Below, piece by piece: positions 50,001-59,106 of a DNA stretch of 64,000 nt (positions are counted from its first letter, which is position 1; each line of letters begins with the position of its first letter). The stretch is from Owenia fusiformis (Eukaryota; Annelida; Polychaeta; Sabellida; Oweniidae): positions 18,979,936-19,043,935 of the forward strand of contig CAIIXF020000006.1 of NCBI GenBank assembly GCA_903813345.2, given 5' to 3'. A model generated the notes under the pieces. That model made no database searches. It was given only the letters and a program-made list of their open reading frames with translations, and was not told the DNA's origin. Both the position numbers and the translations under genes were made by a program.

Positions 50001-53000
50001 ATCAGCAGCTCCATTCACCACCAAATAGCATTCGGGGTTTACACATTGCAGAACATGGACCAAGTGCCACTAGGGATTTACACATTGCAGAACAGGGACA
50101 TTCTGCATGGAGAATTATAAAGGGAAACTCCCCACAACACTCTCCAAGTAGCAGTCCAAATTGGAAGAAAAGATTTGACATGTATCCTTTGATTGCTCCA
50201 ACACCAACAGGCTCAAATGAGACTTTTGACAGAAATTCCTATGAAGTTAAAAGGAAAGGATATGATGTACCATATGGGCCATGTGAGTTCAAGTCCAGGG
50301 ACTCCAATAGTTCTCAACAAAACCTGGAATTGGAAGCCCCAGGAGGTAAGAATCCAAATGATATGATATAATGGTAATAAAAAGCCTCAAGATACAGATC
50401 ATTGAAGAAAGAAGGGTTGAGTTTAATTTTTCCGGGAACTTCAATTCCCAATTGAATAATAATGAGGATTAATGAGTGGGCCATTATTATCAGCACATGA
50501 ATAATTCAATGATTTATATGAAAATATTCTGTCCAATATGTCAATTTAGGTGCGGAAACTCATTTTTATCAATTAGCGATAAATTTGATAATTATCATTT
50601 ATCGATAATTTTTATCAATTAGCGATAAATTTGATAAATATGAATTTTAGCTGATATTATCAGCTAATGCTAATTTCATATGTGCCTTTCACTTTTATCA
50701 ATTAGCGATAAATTTGATAACTATCATTTATCGATAATTTTTATCAATTAGCGATAAATTTGATAATTATCAATTTTAGCGGATATTATCAGCTAATGCT
50801 AATTTCATATGTGCCTTTCACTTTTATCAATTAGCGATAAATTTGATAATTATCAATTATCGATAAATTTTATCAATTAGGGATAAATTTGATAAATATC
50901 AATTATTGATAAATTTGATAATTTTGATACATGGCAGACATGAAGTTAGCATTAGCTGATAATATCAGATAAATTTGATAATTATCAATTTTAGCTGATA
51001 ATATCAGCTAATGCTAATTTCACTTATGGCCTTTTCTTCGTAACATTGACTCCAGACCCAACATTTTTTTAGCGATAAAAGCGATAGTTTTGATAATTAT
51101 CAAATTTATCACTTTTAGCTGATATTATCAGCTAATGCTAATTCACCTAGTGCCATTTTCTCTGAAAATCACCTCTAGACCCAAAATTCTTTAGCGATGA
51201 AAGCTCCAGACCCAAAATTTTTTAGCGATAAAAGCGATAGTTAATTATCAAATTTATCACTTTTAGCTGATATTATCAGCTAATGCTAATTTGCCTGGTG
51301 CCATTTTCTCTGAACATCACCTCCAGACCCAAAATTTTTTAGCGATAAAAGCGCCAGACCGAAAAAAATTTTAGCGATAAAAACGATAGTTTTGATAATT
51401 ATCAAATTTATCACTTTTAGCTGATAATAGCTAATTTACCTGGTGCCATTTTCTCTGAACATCACCTCCAGACCCAAAATTTTTTAGCAATAAAAGCTCC
51501 AGACCCAAATTTTTTAGCTATAAAAGTGATAGTTTTGATAATTATCAAATTTATCACTTTTAGCTGATATTATCAGCTAATGCTAATTTACCTAGTGCCA
51601 TTTTCTCTGAACATCACCTCCAGACCCAAAATTTTTTAGCGATAAAAGCGCCAGACCCAAAAAATTTTAGCGATAAAAGCGATAGTTTCAATAATTATCA
51701 AATTTATCACTCTTAGCTGATATTATCAGCTAATGCTAATTTACCTGGTGCCATTTTCTCTGAACATCACCTCCAGACCCAAAATTTTTTAGCGATAAAA
51801 GCAATAGTTTTGATAATTATCAAACTTATCAATTTCAGCTAATTTAACTTGTGCACTTATGTCTTCACATCGACTTCCCACCCAAAATTTTTGATAAAAA
51901 CTCCCATTGAAATAACATGGGGGCTGGAGAAATTAGCAAATAAAAGTGACTTTCCGCACCAAGCTCAATATGTCTGTACTTTATAACTATTGGGCATGGG
52001 TGTATCTGATATTTCAAACAGTTTCTCAAGAAAGACTTCGAGTGGGAGAAAACATGAAATGTAACTGAATTCACCATGTAAATAGACTCTGTATCCTATG
52101 ATATAAAGGATGTATTTGTGTCATAGGTCCAGTCAGATAACAAGGAAAATAAAATAAGAAATTCTTTTTTCATTGCAGATCTCATTATTGATGACATGAG
52201 AAGCACCCACCAGATAGCTCCAGGTGTATCATTGTCACAAGCTGATGTAGAATTATTCCAACGACTCATACACGATAAGAAACTCTTGGAGCCACTTAAA
52301 GGAGTTGGTAAGTAGATTCTACCTAGCTAGGGTTTTACGCAAGTGTTGAAAAGAGGATTGCTTCAATTTGTCAGACCAGCAATCAGTCCATTGCCCATGT
52401 CAACCAGTTTTTTTAGTCCATCGCTAAAATATTGTTAGAAAAAGTCAGAACAATTGAATTAAAAACAGATGTCATTTATTGGTATCCTGGATAGTTGATA
52501 TGTAAAGAATATCCATTTTTGTGGCTATATGTGTATACTCAATTATAGTATATTCAATTATAATTTATATAAAACTTGAAAATATCTTTTCTACATTTAT
52601 GTGTAATTTCAGAATGTAAACTCTTATGGGAGTTTCTCAGCATCATGCTTGACCGTCCAGATCTTTATCACGAATTTGTAGTTTGGGAGGATAAATCTGA
52701 CCTTACATTTCGCATTATTAATCCTACGGGTCTAGGATTCCTATGGGGCATACAGAAGAACCGAACAACGATGACATATGAGAAGCTTTCCCGAGCACTA
52801 AGGTATTATTACAAGATGGGGATTATACAGAAAGTGCCACAAAAGAGACTGACTTACAAGTAAGTATGATATAGTGTGTTAATGTTGTTATCTCTTTATT
52901 TGATTGTCAGTAAGGTTTCTTGACATTAAGTGTCAATTTTCAGTGATCTCCTCCGCACTCTGTGGGAAATTCAGATATCACATGCCATCCTGTTGAAAAT

Positions 53001-53892
53001 TCAGACACTGCCCTTATTTGAAAATCTGTTTGAAGTCCTGTCAAACAAGTGAACTTAGAATTTACCCCTTGTTGAGAAATAAATCTATAGGAAGTGTGAC
53101 CTTTCAAATTGTTCAAAAATTATTAAATTTGGGTAATCAAAATTGAGATTTTGAGTTGTCATATTTTGTCCGTTTTGTGTCTTGTTTATTGATGATTGGA
53201 TGTTTTTATTCATGATTTCCATTTTTGTGTTACCCTGTACATTGCCAACTGGTTGTAGGTTCCTCAAGAAGCCCAGTGAGATAGTTAAAGGACAACGAGG
53301 TGCTAAACCATATGCTCAAAGACTTAAACTTCTGAGACAACAAAATGCAGCAGCTAATCAAACCGGACCAAGTGAAAATAGCGAAAATATTAAACAGGAG
53401 GAATCGGAGCAGGATATAGAAACTGAAACAGGAGGTTCTGTATCGGACCCCGAACTCAGCTCAAACTCATCGACATCAATATCAGAAAATGATGCGTTGA
53501 AATCTGGATTAATAAACACAGATGAGATATCAGAACCAATGGATTATTCCCTCACAGAGAGCTCAAGATATCAAAAGCAGTCTGTTATTGTGGCTGGTCC
53601 GCAAAGATCAAATAAAAAGACTTTCCCGTCTCCATTCCTGATGGATACCGACATAGATCATCATACCCATAATGATAGACATAAGCGTAATGCTAATGTT
53701 GAAACGAATCAGAAATGTGTTACTAGTAGTACACATGATAGAGATAACGAGATGGAGAATGCTGATTCAGATGAGGTATTTCTTAATGGACACAACTCTT
53801 TAACAATTGATGAATCAAAAAATGAATTAAGGCCAAGCGTAACAAGTAGTAATTTTGAAGGTGCTTCAAGTGAAAGTGAACCAGAAATTTAG
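36339..53892 (+). CDS. ETS-family transcriptional repressor, ETV6/TEL-Yan type
   Basis: Seven coding exons join in phase: 36339-36468, 36845-36946, 48815-48892, 49614-50345, 52179-52307, 52613-52859 and 53259-53892, giving 2052 nt and 683 aa. Residues ~8-77 form a PNT/SAM domain (HWTKDDVILWL, LTKEDFLTRSPHG), as in ETV6, which polymerises on DNA. The linker (exons 3-5) is rich in S/T-P sites, as expected of a MAPK-regulated Yan-type repressor. It also holds a short internal repeat (LHIAEHG, LHIAEQG). The ETS DNA-binding domain spans ~393-480 (KLLWEFL, NRTTMTYEKLSRALRYYYK, KFLKKPSEIV). The tail is acidic and Ser-rich, with PMDYS a weak CtBP-like motif. The ATG at 36339 has an in-frame TAG 24 nt upstream and an acceptor at 36308; an upstream coding exon is not excluded. 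The main introns are 11.9 kb and 1.8 kb and full of mobile DNA. Confidence 0.92.
36947..37305 (+). other. Open frame running past the PNT-exon donor
   Basis: If the donor at 36947 is not used, the PNT frame continues for 119 codons, through a MITE, to a stop at 37303-37305. The added peptide has no recognised motif. Retention would give a short PNT-only protein without an ETS domain. It is probably chance. Confidence 0.2.
36969..37167 (+). mobile_element. CAGTGATC MITE, copy with 5-bp duplication AGGTA
   Basis: The 16-bp inverted ends CAGTGATCTCCCCAG and CTGGGGAGATCACTG are bounded by AGGTA on both sides (36964-36968 and 37168-37172). It inserted 22 bp beyond the donor of the second PNT exon. 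A diverged fragment with AATCTCCCCAG is at about 33910. Confidence 0.85.
38175..38294. mobile_element. 120-bp miniature member of the CTGTCAA family
   Basis: Ends CAGGCCTGTCAAC and GTTGACAGGCCTG are perfect 13-bp inverted repeats, and ATAACA flanks both sides (38169-38174 and 38295-38300). The inside begins TGTCCCGCAATTTGCG, as in the large copies at 3.5 and 15.5 kb, so it belongs to the same family. Confidence 0.85.
38358..38664 (+). repeat. Dispersed repeat, copy 2
   Basis: Same orientation and word order as 34158-34452, with ATTTTATAACATGGGGTCTA and TATCACTTTGACTGAATT well kept. It lies in the large ETS intron. Confidence 0.75.
38810..38935. repeat. Short dispersed CCACCAGAA repeat
   Basis: The block CCACCAGAAATG ... 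TGTGACATTTTGCATGTTTAATGCC recurs in diverged form at about 29354-29465 and 31226-31276. It is an old interspersed repeat of unknown class. The ETS intron between 38936 and 40490 otherwise shows only AT-rich DNA. Confidence 0.55.
40490..40853. repeat. ~22-bp tandem repeat array
   Basis: About sixteen diverged units of CTCACCTGAAATGTACATTT type alternate with a CAGTCACTTGAAATGTGCAT subtype. The units are contiguous with no unique spacers, so this is an intronic minisatellite and not CRISPR-like. Confidence 0.85.
40948..42798 (+). mobile_element. Family-A tandem-module element, full length
   Basis: It opens with AGCTCACATGGTGAGCT, then a TCTG/TCCG microsatellite (40983-41052). About five diverged modules follow (words CTCTGTCGATAGGATTCC, TCTCGCGAAATTCAC, TAGCTTTACAAATAATTTCA, CAGCCATTTTAGTTAACAT). 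It closes with TCACCATGTGAGC, inverted relative to the start. No protein is encoded. Fragments occur at 7819-7965 and 12715-13000. Confidence 0.8.
43215..43538 (-). mobile_element. tRNA-derived SINE
   Basis: Read on the minus strand it starts near 43538 with a tRNA-like head. An A-box-like GACTCAGTGGCAGAGTC and a B box AGGTTCGATTCCC are correctly ordered and spaced. The anticodon arm and acceptor stem do not pair, so it is not a working tRNA. A ~230-bp unrelated body follows, ending in an AATACAATACA tail. Short frames on both strands here are incidental. Confidence 0.75.
43719..46415. mobile_element. Long-TIR element split by a nested family-B insertion
   Basis: About 210 bp at 43719-43930 recurs inverted at 46200-46415 with high similarity (GAGACAACACAAGTCC, ACTCTCATTTCTTCACTTTT, ATTGGTTTTGATTATAATTT). 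ATTT borders both ends, a possible short target duplication. No transposase is seen. Removing the nested element at 44416-46044 leaves about 1.07 kb. Confidence 0.75.
44416..46044 (+). mobile_element. Family-B tandem-module element, copy 2
   Basis: It matches 11044-12703 from TATGTCCCCACC to GGTGGGGACAT, with the same CCGTCCGT microsatellite, unique zone and ~168-bp modules. Near the left end GTGTGGGGCCATATTG-type sequence is present twice, a small local duplication. It is nested in a long-TIR element in the ETS intron. Confidence 0.82.
47380..47656 (-). repeat. Dispersed repeat, copy 3 (inverted)
   Basis: This is the inverse of 34158-34452 and 38358-38664; AGATTCCCCATAGACCCCAT and TAGATACATAATG identify it. 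From 47657 to 48814 the ETS intron holds no recognised feature. Confidence 0.72.
50549..51960. mobile_element. GATA-palindrome element in an ETS intron
   Basis: The ends GGTGCGGAAACTCA and TGACTTTCCGCACC are inverted with one mismatch. The left third is an array of ATCAATTAGCGATAAATTTG units. The rest is ~150-bp tandem modules with AGCTGATATTATCAGCT, TTTGATAATTATCAAA (a perfect palindrome) and CATCACCTCCAGACCC. Dense GATA words result from the repeats. It is non-coding and fills most of the intron between exons 4 and 5. Confidence 0.8.
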
Positions 53893-54800
53893 ACACGTGG
53901 CCTTGTGCACTCAAGTTACAACAAGGTACACAAATCGACTTCAATTTTTACGAACAGTTTACTTGTTCACAAATTTTGCTAGCTTTAATGATTTATATGC
54001 AGATAAATGATGTACATGTATTTATAATATTTATCCGGAGACGTTTAGGTAGGCAATGTACATTTCAGATGCTTTATTGGACTCTAGCTCCTTAAATGTT
54101 TATTTCCATTATCATTGGAACATTACTCAGTTAGTCAATGGTAAATATCATTTGTCAACATTCTTCAAAAATAGTTGTTACTTGACCATTTATAGATTTT
54201 GGTACATACCTTATTTTCTGAAAATATCAATAAAACTTTTTCCAAAAAATAATGCTCTCACATTTTTCAATTTTAAAAGGCAATATATCCTACATACTAT
54301 GTGAGCTGTGTCTGTTGATCAAATAATAACATTTATTTTTCTACATTTTATAGTTTGCACTTTTCACATACAATATCTCACCCTCCCTTCTTCCATGTAT
54401 TTATGATTATCAAAAATAAACTGAAAGTGAGGTTTCAAGTTTGTAATCATTATAAATTTAAAAACATGTATTAATAGCCTCAAATGCATAATGAGGGGAT
54501 ACCATTTAGAAACAAACTACAAATGTTCAGTATTTCAAATATTTTATTGAAAAGCTGAATTTAAGTCAAGCATGTGTACTTATAAATAGTGCAGATAAAC
54601 AAATGAAATATTCCATTACATATATATCCAAGACTTATTCTAGAGATAGAAAACTAATATACATAAGATTTAAAGTATTTCAGAAAATTTGCAGTGGCAT
54701 ATGTTGAAATGCATTTTAAGCTATAAGCTTACTGATCAGCTAATGTTTATGTCATCACATATCAGATTTGTATAAAATAAAGGATAGATTTTAATAAATA
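53893..54800 (+). other. Likely ETS gene 3' untranslated region
   Basis: After the TAG at 53890-53892, AATAAA signals occur at 54229, 54415 and 54776. AT-rich sequence without repeats fits a 3' UTR ending at one of them. Which signal is used cannot be told from sequence. Confidence 0.45.
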
Positions 54801-54887
54801 GTAGTTTTTTATTAGTTTCATATTTGTTATATAACTATAGTCTATATTATACCTCTATAGTATGATTTTAGTACTATTATCCATATA

Positions 54888-55265
54888 CAGTGAAACTTGT
54901 TAAAGTTGAACACTTTTGTAATGAAACACATCTGATTTTTGTAAATCGAACGTGTACATCTCATGCAGTTAAACACTTTTCAGTCCTCGTGAGACTCTAT
55001 TTTTATTGACTTTCATGTTTTATCAAAACCTGGTGGGCAAAAGTTTTACAAGTCCTACGTTAAAATCCTGTCTGATGATCCTTTCTGCATTTGTTGTTAA
55101 AAACTACTGTCCAACAATCTTGTTATCTTTCATTTCCTTTTACATATTGACTGTCATTATTATGTTATATATTCTGGGATTCAGCTGGCATTGAAAACTT
55201 GTAATTCCGATCATTCCCTGGTTTGTTTGTTGGAGATGAGACCAACTTAGACAAGTTTTACAGTG
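54888..55265. mobile_element. TA-flanked pogo-like MITE between convergent genes
   Basis: The left end is CAGTGAAACTTGTTAAAGTT. The right end, read inverted, is CACTGTAAAACTTGTCTAAG. TA lies on both sides (54886-54887 and 55266-55267). About 380 bp, without transposase. It sits 49 bp past the stop codon of the LIM gene, and its minus strand offers an AATAAA (near 54991) that the LIM transcript might use. Confidence 0.75.
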
Positions 55266-55313
55266 TATGTCTTTAATGGTACTATCTTGATCAGATCTTC
55301 ATCTTTGGACAGC

Positions 55314-57850
55314 TTAGATCTTGCCATGGGGGCCAAACTGCTTGGCATAGCATGCTACAAAATAAGTGAATATCCAAAAATAGTTCTTATATAGAAAACT
55401 GATTGGATTTAGACTAAAGGCTTGTTTACCAAAATCAGTTTAGGACAACAAAGCCAAGTTTATCTTGCAATGATGTGTTCCAATGGAATCCCTATTGCAT
55501 ACAGATATTGACTTTCATTAACAGTTCAATTCTTTTCAAAATATTTTCCTTCAATGTTGTGCTCTTTCGTAAAATGCCAGGGTCAGTTTCTTGAGGATAT
55601 TGTTGATCATTATTCCTGAATTCAATTCAATTCAATTCAATTTCCTCTCATGAAGTATTGTGAAATATAACAAAATTTCATAAGGCGAAGGACTGGATTG
55701 AAATCTACAATTTCAATTGTTTTTCAAGATTCAGTAGAAACATATAAATCTTATAAATGAAAAAAGATTGACAAAGTACAATTTATAATTTTTAGAAACT
55801 GGCCCCTGGTGAATGTATAGCCTGAAATGAAACCTACATTTGCAGTAAAGCTCTCCATCTTTGTCAGTACATGTAGTGGAATCCAGGGACTTGTTACAAG
55901 GCTTGCATCTGAAGCAGTTCTTGTGCCAACCCTAGAATACAATTACAGTAGAATTTGTACGGTAGAACACCCCTGTAAGTGGTACACTAGCCTTGCCCAA
56001 GTTGGTATTTTTGTACTTATCTGATCTTGAACTATTACAGCCATAATAGAAATCAAGATAAGTAAGAGACTGACTTGGGAAAGGCTAGTGGTACACTATC
56101 ATAGGTGGAACACTTCAAAGTTGTCTTGCCCATTTATCTAAAAATGAACCTCTTTATGTGGAACACCTGCCAAGTGGAACAATATTTTGAGATACCTAAG
56201 GTGTTCAACTTGCAGAGGCTTTTACTGTACTGTATGTCTTACAAAATATATCATAATTTAAACGTAATGTTTAGGTAAAAACATAGTGTATCAGACAGCA
56301 CGAGGGACAAAGTAGTCTTTCACAAACATATTTTCATTAAGGGAGGGGGTAAAAGTTTATGTTTTTTTTTGTTCAAACTTATGGGTTTTTAAAAGGAATA
56401 ATCTCCATTTGAAAATTATCAATGAATCTTCAATTACTTTTTTCAATGGGAGTGAGGGGGCCAATCTGAAATGTAATTAATTATGATTTGGAACAACCTC
56501 GAAATATTCGCCTGATCCCCAAAAGAATACTGCATAATATCCGAGATTGGCTTATTTTGAGATAAGTTGAATAGTTGTTCATCATTTCATTAATGCAAAT
56601 TTTGCAAAAACCTCTTTCTTTATTTCAACATCAACATGCAAATCAAAACATATATTTTGTTACTACACCTATATAAACTTTTGACTGGTAATATCTGGTA
56701 TCCTTACGCCATCTTTATGACACATGCACAACTATATCAAATAAGCTTGGTGACTTACCCATCCAGCTCCGATAACTTTCTCAGCATCATAGACACGTTT
56801 GCCGCATCTTGGACAGCCCCCATCTTCAGGTTTAACACAAGCAGTTGCAGCACCTACATGTACCTCAGTGGGTTTGTTTCTGGGACATAAATAATACAGT
56901 ATACCAAGTGTTTTCTAAAAGTATTTTAAAATTGTAAAATTATCTATAATTTAGACTTTCTCAAGTAATTTAATTTGGAAGAAAAAATATGAAATGTTCA
57001 AATAATACCAGGAGTCAGTCATGCAATAGTTGATTCCATAATAATTTTTTCTCATAAGTTTGAAGTGTTGACTTATTGTTCAACTAGTTTTTTAGAATTT
57101 AAACCAATATTTTTTGTACATTACTTAATCAATAACCTTGTGAGTTATATTACTTAGCAACAGTGAATCCATTTCATACCCCATTTCACTTTCAACATTT
57201 CCATGACGCTCTCCCTGGTCCATGCTGAGAGCTCCTGCACCACCCCCAAAGCCATAGCCCTTGGGACCATGCTTCTTACCGTGACATTGCTTACAATAGA
57301 GGATCACACCATGGTTGGCTACAGTAGTACTGTCCAACATCTTGGCACACATACCTAAAGTATAGTTTATATGTTCAAATTGGTCACTGTGTTACAACAA
57401 CTTCTGTTTCTGAAATGCTGGGAAACTCATATTCTCAGTATTGTGGATGGTTAATGCCAGATCAAAATCAAATGGTAGTGATTACTTATTTAACTTTCAA
57501 GAACAAAATCCAAGTATTCGGTTTTTGAAAATTTAACTTCAATCCGATTCTCAGATTTCTAATCAATTGTTTGTTGTTTGTTCTGAGGAAATACCATATA
57601 AGCATATTAAAAAAATAGTTTCAGGTTAACATGGTTAAGTCCAACAATTTTGGAATTTCACAATTATATCTTTGTGTATCTTGTTTATGTGTATATTTCA
57701 ACTTATTTTGTTTAAAATCAGTTATAATTTATACTTACTACATTTGAAACAGTATTTGTGGAATTTCTCACTAGCGCACAATCTGGCCTCATTTGCATAA
57801 ACAGCTTTGTCACACACGGGACATTTGTCGATTTGCACTTTGAAAGGCAT
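55314..57850 (-). CDS. Muscle LIM protein / cysteine- and glycine-rich protein, two LIM domains
   Basis: Five exons join in phase: 57739-57850, 57180-57354, 56759-56879, 55838-55931 and 55314-55354 (543 nt, 180 aa). CSRP/MLP proteins scaffold alpha-actinin and zyxin at the actin cytoskeleton and also enter the nucleus in muscle. LIM1 zinc ligands are C10, C13, H31, C34, C37, C40, C58 and C61, followed by the diagnostic [20 protein letters not shown]2 has C118, C121, H139, C142, C145, C148, C166 and C169. Ligands are complete in both. GNKPTEV before LIM2 is a family hallmark and confirms the exon 2-3 join. The protein stops at GPHGKI, so the second glycine-rich box of the vertebrate forms (about 194 aa) is missing. 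The ATG at 57850 lies four bases after an acceptor, so a non-coding first exon lies upstream. Confidence 0.92.
55960..56227. mobile_element. MITE in LIM gene intron, with a smaller palindrome nested inside
   Basis: The ends CGGTAGAACACCCCTG and AGGCTTTTACTG are inverted and flanked by TA. Inside, CTAGCCTTGCCCAAGT near 55988 and ACTTGGGAAAGGCTAG near 56072 form a second inverted pair of about 105 bp. The outer element begins 29 bp from the acceptor of exon 4 and so supplies sequence just upstream of that splice site. Confidence 0.65.
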
Positions 57851-57854
57851 TGTT

Positions 57855-58702
57855 CTGAAATATGGAAATGTAAGAAATATTTGTGACTTGTAAATTAATT
57901 TATTTGGACTTGGCCACATTTACAATATGCAGGTACATTGATTCTGGCATGCTTCAAAGAGGTGTTACCCCTTGGAGTGATTGTTTATCTTGAAATATGT
58001 CATGTAGATTTACACCACTATTTTCTATAGAAGGTTTGTGCAGCACAGTGCCTATTTATTGCAGGTGACTCATCATTTCATACCACTAATATGAAGGAAT
58101 AGACATGCCAGAATAATTTAGGAGAATTATGCCTACTATGCTGCAGCACCATGGTTACCTTAACCCATCTAATGTAAAAACTGTACCTAAAATAACCTTG
58201 CTATGTTTTGTTTATTATGCAAACTGTTAGCAAATACCATTACTGCTTTAATGTTCTGATAAAGGCAATACAAAAGTGTCAGTGATTTTTTATGGAATGC
58301 TGAAGTTTTAAGAGATCTTTTCTGATTTTTGTTACCATGTACATATAAAATTTCTGAGGTTGGGGTAGGGGAGACAGAGTGTGATTTATATCAATTTGAT
58401 GCTTTGTTCAAATGTTTTCAAAGTTGTTATTTTCTAGTTTTATAACAAGCCACAAACTACTTGTTCTTATCATCTCTTCAATTACTTCCACCTTTATCTC
58501 AATCTGTACATCAGTTTGTACACTACCCTTTTACTAGTAGCACTGAACCTTTATTTTTGCATCTTTGGATCATCCACATGTAGTATAATGTATGCGTGAC
58601 ATATAGATAAGACCTCTGACTCCAAATACAGCTTTGAGAATTCATAATTTAAGAATGTTAACAAAATCTGTCACTCTTGTTAAGGGAACAATCTGACATA
58701 TC
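57855..58702. other. Upstream of the LIM coding region
   Basis: This is intron or 5' flank of the LIM gene. No second exon or repeat is recognised. A possible donor (CTTT/GTAAGT, minus strand) near 59884 could end a 5' non-coding exon, but nothing else supports it. Confidence 0.3.
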
Positions 58703-59106
58703 CTTGATGGGGCTCCCCAAGGGGTATGTGATAAGGCGACCTGGCCTCTAAAAATGTGACTAAATGGGACTTTGGGGTACTTAAAAACGAACAAATGTGA
58801 CAAATAAATGCTTGAAAGAGACAATTTTGTACATTTATCGGACTGACACGTGTTTTGAGAGTGACAAAAATAGACAATTCGTTCTGAATGTAAATTGATG
58901 CTAGTTAAGATGACTTATTCTAACCAGCAATCAAACATTGGAACATAACAGACTATTTAGTGCATTAAATGCTTTGACTGACTAAAAAGGAATGAATCTG
59001 ACAAAATATGACAAATAAATTTTAAATGTGACAAAGTGAGAATTTTGAAATTTTAAAAGTGACAAAAGCGACCTCACTGCCCCCTCTTGGGCAGCCCTCT
59101 TGATTA
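58703..59106. mobile_element. ~400-bp MITE with GTGACAAA-rich interior
   Basis: Inverted ends: CTTGATGGGGCTCCCC on the left and GGGCAGCCCTCTTGAT on the right, with further match through AAGGCGACC / AGCGACCTCAC. The interior repeats AATGTGACAAA-like words in both orientations. Exact ends and target duplication are unclear. Non-coding. Confidence 0.6.
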
